From assembly GCF_004793475.1 (NCBI RefSeq), contig NZ_SRYZ01000041.1, positions 1 through 32,252 of the forward strand: a stretch of DNA of 32,252 bases, given 5' to 3'. The stretch is from Bacteroides muris (ex Afrizal et al. 2022) (lineage in GTDB: Bacteria > Bacteroidota > Bacteroidia > Bacteroidales > Bacteroidaceae). Positions 14,752 through 21,858 of this stretch are shown one piece after another. Each line of letters begins with the position of its first letter. Position 1 is the first letter of the stretch. Made by a program: the position numbers and the translations under genes. The notes below the pieces were generated by a model. That model saw nothing but the letters and a program-made list of their open reading frames with translations, was not told the origin of the DNA and ran no database searches.

Positions 14752-15171
14752 TCATGCTTCCGGATACAGCTCGTTGTAGAGCCTGTATAGTTCGGACTCG
14801 ATGCATCTGGCGTTCAGCGTATTCGTGCCGCCGTCGGCATCCATGAAGTCCACCAGCAGATACAGTGTCCTTGCCAGTCGGCTGACGCCTTTCATCCCGT
14901 GTTTCTTCCCGGGGTCTGCCAGCAAGTGCACGAAAGGCGTCAGAAACGCTCTCCTGTCTTTGTACTCCACCCGTAGGTGCCTGCGCACCTGCGACAGAAA
15001 GTCCATCGCCAGCTGCAATTCCTCACTCTCTTTACTGTAAATCACCTGGAAGCCTTTCCCTTGGAAGAGCTTCACCTCAATTGGAACTTTTTTCCCATTC
15101 TTTTTATTATTTTGAAGGTATATATTTATGGTTTGATAACAAACCGGACGCAAAATTAACAAATAAAGCAA
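14752..15171 (-). CDS. Unknown small protein of the HU/VapE cassette
   Basis: Not recognised as a named family. The conserved-looking part is the last ~108 residues: VKLFQGKGFQVIYSKESEEL, then a helical stretch AMDFLSQVRRHLRVEYKDRR, HLLADPGKKHGMKGVSRLAR, and an acidic end. It looks like a soluble, helical, cytoplasmic protein. The ATG at 15171 gives 139 residues, but the first 30 (hydrophobic, then NNKKNGKK) look unlike a protein start. A promoter-like TAATTTTG (15151-15158, minus strand) would place the transcript start after that ATG, so the real start may be the GTG at 15075. It sits upstream of the VapE-like gene on the same strand with a terminator between them. Function unknown. Confidence 0.6.
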   Translation of the reverse strand: MLYLLILRPVCYQTINIYLQNNKKNGKKVPIEVKLFQGKGFQVIYSKESEELQLAMDFLSQVRRHLRVEYKDRRAFLTPFVHLLADPGKKHGMKGVSRLARTLYLLVDFMDADGGTNTLNARCIESELYRLYNELYPEA

Positions 15172-15393
15172 TGCGGACGTCTTTTCTGTCCGGAATTCTT
15201 CCGGAGGGCATCCGGCTCCTTCGTGTCAGGGAACCGTGCCGGCGGCACCCGGTGCGTGTGTGTCGAAGGGGGGGGAGGAGGGTGAGGTACATGACCCTGC
15301 AAGGAATAATGTAACACACCCTTCCTTTAAAAAAAATAAGAGAATCACGCGCCTGCGCGCGTACCTCTCCATAATGGATGATGAGCTGCCGTG
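15172..15393. other. Intergenic stretch, no gene seen
   Basis: About 220 bases between the unknown minus-strand gene and the AAA-ATPase scrap. There is a run of eight G (15268-15275), an eight-A run near 15330, and a small palindrome ACGCGC-CTGC-GCGCGT at about 15346-15361. No ORF has sensible composition in either direction. Confidence 0.5.
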
Positions 15394-15600
15394 CAATGCT
15401 TTTCCGGCATTCCCTACGAACTGAGCGACAATACCGAGCGTCATTACCAAGCCATCTTCTATGTGGTCTTCACCCTGCCGGGACAGTTCGTCGAGACGGA
15501 AGTGCGCAGCGCCCGCGGCCGTGCCGATGCCGTGGTGAAGGCAGGAGTGAACTTCAGCAAGGAGACAAGGAACGTGGAGAGGTATCTGGTGGAGGGCTGA
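15394..15600 (+). pseudogene. Remnant of an AAA-ATPase/PD-(D/E)XK nuclease gene with an internal deletion
   Basis: A 69-codon frame reads IPYELSDNTERHYQAIFYVV, FTLPGQFVETEVRSARGRAD, AVVKAGVNFSKETRN and a short end. It matches two separate parts of a Bacteroides ATP-binding protein family (AAA-ATPase-like plus a C-terminal PD-(D/E)XK domain, normally ~520 residues): the start of the nuclease domain (YELSDKTERHYQ, RSARGRADAVV) and the very end (GVNFSTETR). The 40-50 residues that hold the FEFK-type catalytic motif and follow RADAVVK are missing, with the two ends joined in frame. The ATPase part is absent. This must be a non-functional leftover. Confidence 0.65.
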
Positions 15601-15625
15601 TTCATATAAATGCCGTCGCGAGGGC

Positions 15626-15648
15626 TTCCGACATTTTATGTGTCGGAA
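15626..15648. terminator. 8-bp hairpin before the capsule promoter
   Basis: TTCCGACA (15626-15633) and TGTCGGAA (15641-15648) are perfect reverse complements with a 7-base loop, followed by AATTTTG. It lies just upstream of the capsule -33 element and probably blocks read-through into the capsule operon. Confidence 0.5.
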
Positions 15649-15651
15649 AAT

Positions 15652-15682
15652 TTTGTAATTTCATTTCTTGGCATTACCTTTG
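15652..15682 (+). promoter_or_regulatory. Capsule operon promoter
   Basis: TTTG at 15652-15655, spacer of 19, and TACCTTTG at 15675-15682: a full match to the Bacteroidetes housekeeping promoter, pointing to upxY. Many Bacteroides capsule promoters lie on invertible segments; no convincing flanking inverted repeats were found here, so this one appears fixed. Confidence 0.8.
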
Positions 15683-15907
15683 CGCTCATTAAACGGAGCG
15701 TGCCATAAGTGTTTATCTTTCATAAGCATCCGTTTACGGCAGCATGTCGCAAGACGGCTTGGATATAACTATTTCGTCGCCTTCCTTCCGAGATGGTGGA
15801 GGGTCTTGAAATAAAATGAATGCACATAGTCTATTTAAAGTAACCGCATTACATTACTTGACCGGGAGGTACTTCGCTACTCCGGTGTCCCCCAATCATA
15901 TTTTTTC
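15683..15907 (+). promoter_or_regulatory. Long untranslated leader of upxY
   Basis: About 220 bases separate the promoter from upxY without an ORF. The leader starts with TAAACGGA (15690-15697), which pairs with TCCGTTTA at 15729-15736. Near its end, CCGGGAGGTA (15862-15871) can pair with TACTCCGG (15878-15885), and a T6 run follows at 15900-15905. UpxY-family proteins are known to act in the leader of their own capsule operon to prevent early termination, so this is the likely site of action. The individual structures are predicted by eye only. Confidence 0.55.
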
Positions 15908-16444
15908 GTGAACGAGAATGCAGAAATGCACTGGTATGCAGTGCGTGTCACCTATAGCCGTGAGCTTTTTTTCAAGGATTTTCTGGATGCCGAGGGCATC
16001 GAGAGCTATATCCCCATGCGCTATGAGTATGTCGTGCGGAAGGAGCGCCGCCTGCGCAAGCTTGTTCCCGCGGTCCATAACCTGGTCTTCGTCCGCTCCA
16101 CCCGCGAGCGCATGGACGAGATAAAGAACAGGCCCGGCATGAACATCCCCGTCCGCTATATCATGGACCGCGAAACCCGCCGGCCCATCGTCATCCCGGA
16201 CTCGCAGATGCGCAGCTTCATCGCCGTGTCGGGCACCTACGACCAGGCCGTGCTCTATCTTGAACCCACCGAGCTGAACCTCTCTCAAGGAACACGGGTA
16301 CGCATCACCGGCGGCATCTTCGAAGGAGTGGAAGGGGTGTTTGTGCGTGTGCGCCACGACAGGAGGGTGGTGGTGAACATCGAGGGGGTGATGGCGGTGG
16401 CGACGACGTTTGTGCATGCGTCGCTGGTGGAGGAGATCGAATAA
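15908..16444 (+). CDS. upxY: UpxY-family transcription antiterminator
   Basis: A NusG/RfaH-like protein of 178 residues that binds the elongating RNA polymerase and lets it read through the leader of its own capsule locus, so each capsule operon carries its own specific copy. The N-terminal NGN domain is clear (WYAVRVTYSRELFFKDFL, YIPMRYEYVVRKERRLRK, NLVFVRSTRERMDEIK), and a KOW-like C-terminus follows (GTRVRITGGIFEGVEGVFVR). GTG at 15908 is the written start; the ATG six codons later (MHWYAVRV) is an alternative. It is the first gene of the capsule operon. The usual partner upxZ, which inhibits UpxY of other loci, does not follow: a hairpin and the flippase come next. Confidence 0.95.
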   Translation: MNENAEMHWYAVRVTYSRELFFKDFLDAEGIESYIPMRYEYVVRKERRLRKLVPAVHNLVFVRSTRERMDEIKNRPGMNIPVRYIMDRETRRPIVIPDSQMRSFIAVSGTYDQAVLYLEPTELNLSQGTRVRITGGIFEGVEGVFVRVRHDRRVVVNIEGVMAVATTFVHASLVEEIE

Positions 16445-16454
16445 AACTAGTTTT

Positions 16455-16476
16455 AGGGCACAGGAAAATGTGCCCT
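16455..16476 (+). terminator. Intercistronic hairpin after upxY
   Basis: AGGGCACA (16455-16462) and TGTGCCCT (16469-16476) form a perfect 8-bp stem with a 6-base loop, 10 bases past the upxY stop. It is followed by only two T, so it is more likely a processing or partial-attenuation hairpin than a full stop. Confidence 0.55.
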
Positions 16477-16531
16477 TTCAAAGGGGGATGTCCTAAATTG
16501 AGTGCTTACATTCCGATTCAATTATTACCTG

Positions 16532-18064
16532 ATGACTTCAATCTCTAGTAACAAGCGTATCGCTAAGAATACGATATTTCTGTATATTAGGATGCTCTTT
16601 ATGATGGCAGTAATCCTCTATGCTTCGCGTGTAATACTCGAAGTTCTGGGAATAGAGGATTATGGTATCTATAATGTAATAGGCGGAATCGTTGTATTAT
16701 TTGCTTTTATCAATGATTCAATGGTGACGTCTACCCAGCGATTTCTTAATTATGAGTTAGGGAGAAATAATCAGCAAGAAGCCGCACGGGTATTTTCTGC
16801 AAGCTTGACCCTCCATCTGTTTATTGTAGTTATCACATTTTTGTTGGCTGAAACTATTGGGTTATGGTTCTTGTACAATTACATTAAGTATCCTCCGGAA
16901 AGAGAGTTTGCTGTATTGGTTACTTACCAATTCTCCATATTGACAACTTGCGCCAATATGATTAGGGCACCGTATAATGCGGCTATTATCTCTTATGAAC
17001 GGATGGGATTCTTTGCCCGCATCAGTGTGATAGAAGCGGTAGCGAAATTGGCAATAGTTTATCTGTTGGCGGCATCTCCGTGGGATAAGTTGATTAGCTA
17101 TGCTGCCTTGATGTTTGGGGTAGTCTTAATTATCACGCTCTGTTATTATCTGTATTGTAAAAGGATTTTTCCTATCTGTATATATGATTACTTTTGGGAA
17201 AAGAGTCTTTACAAAAGGCTGGCAAGTTTTTCAGGCTGGAGTCTGTTCGGTGGGGTGGCAAACACTGCTGCGTCGCAAGGACTGAATGTCTTGATGAATA
17301 TTTTTTTCGGTGTAACGGTAAATGCAGCGTTTGGGGTGGCAAGCCAGGTAAATGCTGCCGTATATAGCTTTGTGGGCAATTTTCAGATTGCATTTAAACC
17401 CCAAATAGTAAAGTCTTATGCAGCACAAGAGAGGAAGTATTTCATGGATTTAATTATTAATACTTCCAAGTACTCGTATTTTCTGCTATTTATAATTTGC
17501 ATGCCCTTGTATGTATGTTGTGAAGAGGTGTTGTCTTTGTGGCTGACAGAGGTACCTCCTTATGCTGTTTCTTTTTGTAGATTGATGCTGATTTTTTCGC
17601 TGCTCGATGCTATTCAGGGACCTCTATGGATTTCAGTACAAGCAACAGGGAAAATTCGTAATTATCAGTTGTTGATGGGAGTGATGATTTTATCTAATCT
17701 GCCTATCAGTTATCTGTTTCTGAAATTAGGCTTTTTGCCTGATATAGTTCTTGTTGTTAAAGTAGTTATGAATGTTCTGATTTTTGTAGCAAGGATAACC
17801 TATCTAAATAGATTGTTTTCATTTCCGATTATTCGGTTTATGAGAGAGGTGTTAGTTAGGGTATTTGTTGTGACATTACTTTCTTGTTTGTGTATCATCT
17901 TCCTTCCGACCACTTCAGATGACTTTATTTCAATACTCTATATCGTTTGTATTTCGCTCATAATTAATGGTTTGCTAATTCTAATAGTAGGTGTAAATAA
18001 AAAGGAGAGAGCATTGGTAATAAACCAACTTGAAAAGTTTTTGAATTCTAATAAGTATCAGTAG
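16532..18064 (+). CDS. wzx: Wzx-type oligosaccharide flippase
   Basis: A polytopic inner-membrane protein of 510 residues, expected to flip the lipid-linked capsule repeat unit across the inner membrane. The N-terminus NKRIAKNTIFLYIRMLFMMA, then SRVILEVLGIEDYGIYNVIG, matches the polysaccharide-transporter (MOP superfamily) pattern seen in Bacteroides capsule flippases, and about 12-14 hydrophobic segments follow along the whole length. The ATG at 16532 gives the standard start MTSISSNKRIAKNT; an earlier GTG at 16502 adds ten odd residues. The gene is much richer in A+T than upxY, marking the beginning of the serotype-specific part of the locus. Flippase rather than another MOP exporter is inferred from context. 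Confidence 0.88.
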   Translation: MTSISSNKRIAKNTIFLYIRMLFMMAVILYASRVILEVLGIEDYGIYNVIGGIVVLFAFINDSMVTSTQRFLNYELGRNNQQEAARVFSASLTLHLFIVVITFLLAETIGLWFLYNYIKYPPEREFAVLVTYQFSILTTCANMIRAPYNAAIISYERMGFFARISVIEAVAKLAIVYLLAASPWDKLISYAALMFGVVLIITLCYYLYCKRIFPICIYDYFWEKSLYKRLASFSGWSLFGGVANTAASQGLNVLMNIFFGVTVNAAFGVASQVNAAVYSFVGNFQIAFKPQIVKSYAAQERKYFMDLIINTSKYSYFLLFIICMPLYVCCEEVLSLWLTEVPPYAVSFCRLMLIFSLLDAIQGPLWISVQATGKIRNYQLLMGVMILSNLPISYLFLKLGFLPDIVLVVKVVMNVLIFVARITYLNRLFSFPIIRFMREVLVRVFVVTLLSCLCIIFLPTTSDDFISILYIVCISLIINGLLILIVGVNKKERALVINQLEKFLNSNKYQ

Positions 18065-18153
18065 GTAAGTTTTCCTAAACACTCTAATCTAAGCTTTCTA
18101 TTTAATAAAGAAGATACTTAAAAATAAGTACTAACAACGTAAAATTAGTAATA

Positions 18154-19275
18154 GTGACTAAACCTAAAGTAGGAATACTTTCTATGCAGCGTGTCATAAA
18201 CTATGGCTCGTTTTTGCAGGCGTATGCTCTCAGAGAACTTTTAAGAAAGAATGGTGCAGGTAATATAAGTTTTATTGATATTATTCCTGGACGCCCATTG
18301 GTCTGTGGTGAACAGACTAAAGCCGTTTGGAGAAGATATATCGAAAAAATAATATTACTGGTTAAAGAAGGTAATATAATTTCTGGCTTGAAAGACTTCT
18401 ATTTTAATAGAAAGTTGGATTGGTCGATTAGAAAGTCTTGGCCTATATTGGAGTTAGACAAGCCTAAAGATACTACATTTGATTCTGTTGTGATTGGGAG
18501 TGATGAGGTCTTTAATTGTTGTCAAGAGAGTTTGTGGGGATACTCTACCCAACTCTTTGGAGATAAATCAAAGATACAATCAAAAAGAGTGTTTAGCTAT
18601 GCTGGTTCGTTTGGATATACAACATTAAAAGATTTGCATAAGTATTCTGTGGCAGAAGAGATTGCATATAATCTTAATAACCTAAAAGCAATTTCTGTTA
18701 GAGATGAAAATTCAAAAAATATTATCTTGAAACTAACAGGAAAGAAGGCGTTGCTTCATTTGGATCCTGTTCTGATATACGGATATAAGAAAGAGATTGG
18801 TTCAATGGCTGAACGGCCTATAAGAGGTAAATATATGATTGTCTATACCTATCAAGGGCGATTGAAAGACTTAGATGAAATATCTGTAATAAAGTGTTAT
18901 GCAGCGAGACACAATTATAAGTTAGTCTCGATTATGTGTAGATATAATTGGTGTGATACTGCAATACTTCCTTCAAATCCAATTGATGTCCTTAGATTTT
19001 TTAAGTTTGCAGAATGTATTGTAACAGATACTTTTCATGGAACTATATTTTCTATAATCACTCACTCGCGTTTTGCAACGTTTGTAAGACCATCGAACAT
19101 AAATAAACTACATTTTCTTTTAATATCTTTAGGCTTGGAGAAGCATGAAGTGAATAGAGCAGATGCTCTATATAGCATTTTAGATATAGAGGATAATTTT
19201 GAGAAAATAGAAGGAATTTTGAACGGTTATCGAGAAGAAACAATAAGTTATTTGAGGAATAATATATCTGAATAA
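18154..19275 (+). CDS. Polysaccharide pyruvyl transferase family protein
   Basis: A 373-residue protein of the family that transfers pyruvate from phosphoenolpyruvate onto sugars to form ketals (CsaB/WcaK/EpsO-type). Landmarks: the N-terminal KVGILSMQRVINYGSFLQAY with the typical N-x-G-x-x-LQA-Y, FDSVVIGSDEVFNCCQ (VIGSDE), FSYAGSFGY, AISVRDENSKNI (S-RD), DPVLIYG, and ECIVTDTFHGTIFSIITHSR (TDTFHG). Start: GTG at 18154; the next ATG at 18184 would cut into the conserved INYGS region start. It probably decorates the capsule sugar with a pyruvate ketal, giving negative charge. The FrhB-family gene at 21859 often goes with these proteins, so a related but non-standard reaction is possible. Confidence 0.85.
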   Translation: MTKPKVGILSMQRVINYGSFLQAYALRELLRKNGAGNISFIDIIPGRPLVCGEQTKAVWRRYIEKIILLVKEGNIISGLKDFYFNRKLDWSIRKSWPILELDKPKDTTFDSVVIGSDEVFNCCQESLWGYSTQLFGDKSKIQSKRVFSYAGSFGYTTLKDLHKYSVAEEIAYNLNNLKAISVRDENSKNIILKLTGKKALLHLDPVLIYGYKKEIGSMAERPIRGKYMIVYTYQGRLKDLDEISVIKCYAARHNYKLVSIMCRYNWCDTAILPSNPIDVLRFFKFAECIVTDTFHGTIFSIITHSRFATFVRPSNINKLHFLLISLGLEKHEVNRADALYSILDIEDNFEKIEGILNGYREETISYLRNNISE

Positions 19276-19311
19276 CCTTTTGAATTGGATATATCTTGTA
19301 GTGTACTTAAT

Positions 19312-20667
19312 ATGAAACAGTTAATAGCGAATAATAAACGGATTATTTTTGTAATTATATTTGTTTATTCCCTACTTCTGTACTTTAATGCTCCTATCAG
19401 ATATAATTATATATTTGATGTTACATGCATGTTTTCTTATTTCGTTTTTGTACTTTTCTTTTTTGCATGTAAACAAGAGCAAAATTATATGGATTTTGAT
19501 ACACTCTTTTTCATTGCATATTTCTTTGTGATGTTTTTTTATCCTGTGTTTTTATATCCGGTAGACCCTGAGCGATTTTGGATATTTAAATTTAAATTTG
19601 ATGAGGATTTAATATCACAAGCTACGTCATTATCGCTTTTGGGTATTTCTTCCTATATGCTGGGAAGTGTTTTTTATAATCCTAAAAAAATTTTAGAGGA
19701 ATCAGTATATAAAAAAATTAATACGATTCCTCTGTTTTTTATAAGTATTGTTTCGCTATTTCTCTTTATAGCTCTTGGAGGATATCAAGAACTTGTCGGT
19801 ATGTATGCAGGCGAAGGTAAAATGCAAAGTGGATTGTATAATTATTTTTTTCTACTTTCATATGTCAGTATCTTTTGTATGATAATAGCATGGTTTTATA
19901 ATTCATATGGTCTATCTCAGGATTCTATTAGATGGCAAAGCTTTCCTAAATTGCAGGTTATCTATATAATATTGTTTCTTTTACTTTTATTATATTCAGG
20001 AAGTAGAGGTAAAATTATAAATATTGGACTGATTACATTAGGGCTATATTCTTATCTTTATAAGCCTTTTACTTTAAAACAAGTAATCCTTCTTTCATTT
20101 ATTGGTATTTTGATGATGTTTTTTATTGTACTTTATCGCTCAAATTGGGGAGAAAATCATGAAACTTATGCAGATGTTGTAATGGATCTAGTCCTTAATA
20201 ATCGTAATCTTTATGAGGCTTTAGAGATTGTGGAGCGTGAAGGTCTAACCTATGGCCGTTCTATGCTGGCCTATATTCTTGGAGTGATTCCTTTTCTTCA
20301 GGGTATTGTATTTAGTATATTTAATATTGATCCCGACACAACGAATTCAGCAATGATTATAACTAAATCTATACTTGGAACTACATCTGAAACAGGGACA
20401 GGCACTACTATTATATCAGATATTTATCTTTCCTTTGATGTTGTAGGTGTTATCTTTTTTATGCTGATTTTAGGTAGATTTACTTGTTACTTAAAGATGA
20501 GAGGCAAATTGAATTTATACACTATGACTACATATGCTATAATGATGGCATTTGCAGTATACGCTTCTAGGGCAGAGTACTTTTTTAGTGCACGTGTAAT
20601 GGTTTGGAGTTTATTTCTTATGTATATTCTTCATTCCGTAAGATTGAAAATTAAAACAATTTCTTAA
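19312..20667 (+). CDS. wzy: O-antigen/capsule polymerase (Wzy-type)
   Basis: A very hydrophobic inner-membrane protein of 451 residues with about 11-12 transmembrane segments (first: RIIFVIIFVYSLLLYFN). A large external loop in the second half contains YRSNWGENHETYADVV and REGLTYGRSMLAYIL, of the kind seen in O-antigen polymerases such as the oligosaccharide-repeat-unit group (GLTYG-S-L near a conserved Arg/Glu-rich loop). It is expected to join flipped repeat units on the periplasmic side. The ATG at 19312 is preferred over a TTG at 19285. Wzy proteins are poorly conserved, so the call rests on topology and on the place between capsule genes. Confidence 0.8.
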   Translation: MKQLIANNKRIIFVIIFVYSLLLYFNAPIRYNYIFDVTCMFSYFVFVLFFFACKQEQNYMDFDTLFFIAYFFVMFFYPVFLYPVDPERFWIFKFKFDEDLISQATSLSLLGISSYMLGSVFYNPKKILEESVYKKINTIPLFFISIVSLFLFIALGGYQELVGMYAGEGKMQSGLYNYFFLLSYVSIFCMIIAWFYNSYGLSQDSIRWQSFPKLQVIYIILFLLLLLYSGSRGKIINIGLITLGLYSYLYKPFTLKQVILLSFIGILMMFFIVLYRSNWGENHETYADVVMDLVLNNRNLYEALEIVEREGLTYGRSMLAYILGVIPFLQGIVFSIFNIDPDTTNSAMIITKSILGTTSETGTGTTIISDIYLSFDVVGVIFFMLILGRFTCYLKMRGKLNLYTMTTYAIMMAFAVYASRAEYFFSARVMVWSLFLMYILHSVRLKIKTIS

Positions 20668-20677
20668 AAGTGATTTT

Positions 20678-21805
20678 ATGACAATTTTATACTGCTTGGC
20701 CGGAACGTTTAATTCTGGAGGAATGGAGAGAATTGTAATTGATAAAGCAAATTGGTTTGTAAGCAATGGGCATAATGTTGTTATTGTGACTACTGAACAG
20801 AATAATAGACCTAATTTTTTCCCTATAGATGAAAGAGTACGACGGATTGATTTGAACATAATGTATTCTGAAACAAATAAAGACAATGTAGTAAAGAAAT
20901 TTTTTCGAAGAAATAAGAAAAATAGATTGCATAAGAGATATCTGAAAAATGTATTAAATGTAGAGAAACCAGATGTTGTAATTTCCACTTGTGGAAACGA
21001 ATTATTCTTTCTTCCGGATATTAAAGATGGTAGTAAAAAAGTGGCCGAAATTCATTTTTCAAGATGGTTTAGGATTCAATTTAATCGGAATGGAATTTGG
21101 AAATTGATTGATAAATATCTTACTAGGTATGATAAAATAAGATTAAGTAAATTTGATGCTTTTGTTTGTCTGACAGAAGAAGATAAAAGAAATTGGGGAA
21201 ATTTGGATAATCTTTATGTTATCCCCAACTTCATAGAACCTGTATCTAATACTCTTGCCTCTTTGACACAGAAGTGCTTTATAGCTGTAGGCCGTTTAAG
21301 TTATCAAAAAGGTTATGATAGGATGATTGAAGCATGGCGCATTGTAAATAAAGAATATTCTGATTGGAAATTAGAAATTTATGGTGGTGGAGAACTTTAT
21401 GATGATTTATGTGCAATGATAAATGGGTATGGACTATCAAAATCAATCATAATAAATAGACCAGTCTCTAATATACATGATAAATATCTTACTTCTTCAG
21501 GACTTTTATTATCTTCTCATTATGAAGGTCTTCCTATGGTACTTCTTGAGGCAATGTCATGTGGTCTTCCTGTAGTTTCATTTAATTGCCAATGTGGACC
21601 TGCGGATGTCATTGAAAATGGTATAAATGGCTTTTTGGTAGAAGATGGTGATGTCAGTGTTTTTGCAGATTGTATTAAGCAATTAATTGAGAATGAAAAA
21701 ATGAGATCTGATATGGGCTTGAATGCTTATGAAATTTCTAGACGGTTTAATAAAGAAGTAGTGATGAACTGCTGGCTTCGATTGCTGTTGGGTTTAGTAA
21801 GATAG
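20678..21805 (+). CDS. GT4-family glycosyltransferase
   Basis: A 375-residue cytoplasmic or membrane-peripheral GT-B enzyme that adds a sugar to the lipid-linked capsule unit. N-terminal CLAGTFNSGGMERIVIDKAN is the donor/acceptor Gly-rich loop (GGMER). The C-terminal Rossmann half has FIAVGRLSYQKGYDRMIEAW, LEIYGGGELYD and the E-x7-E motif in SSHYEGLPMVLLEAMSCGLP. Start ATG 20678 is 10 bases after the polymerase stop, so they are co-transcribed. The sugar cannot be told from sequence; the family mostly retains configuration. Confidence 0.9.
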   Translation: MTILYCLAGTFNSGGMERIVIDKANWFVSNGHNVVIVTTEQNNRPNFFPIDERVRRIDLNIMYSETNKDNVVKKFFRRNKKNRLHKRYLKNVLNVEKPDVVISTCGNELFFLPDIKDGSKKVAEIHFSRWFRIQFNRNGIWKLIDKYLTRYDKIRLSKFDAFVCLTEEDKRNWGNLDNLYVIPNFIEPVSNTLASLTQKCFIAVGRLSYQKGYDRMIEAWRIVNKEYSDWKLEIYGGGELYDDLCAMINGYGLSKSIIINRPVSNIHDKYLTSSGLLLSSHYEGLPMVLLEAMSCGLPVVSFNCQCGPADVIENGINGFLVEDGDVSVFADCIKQLIENEKMRSDMGLNAYEISRRFNKEVVMNCWLRLLLGLVR

Positions 21806-21858
21806 CCATATTGGAAGATAGATATTTCATAAAAAGGTAGGGAGATAGAGTACTAATT

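Noticed and set aside
15268..15275. Eight-G run as a phase-variation switch
   Set aside because: It lies in an intergenic stretch, not in a gene or between promoter elements that I can identify.
15600..15800. Invertible capsule promoter
   Set aside because: No convincing inverted repeats flank the promoter: the best pair (GCCGTCGCGA near 15612 and TCGCAAGACGGC near 15747) needs a two-base gap, and no site-specific recombinase gene is in the window. Kept only as something to check with reads.
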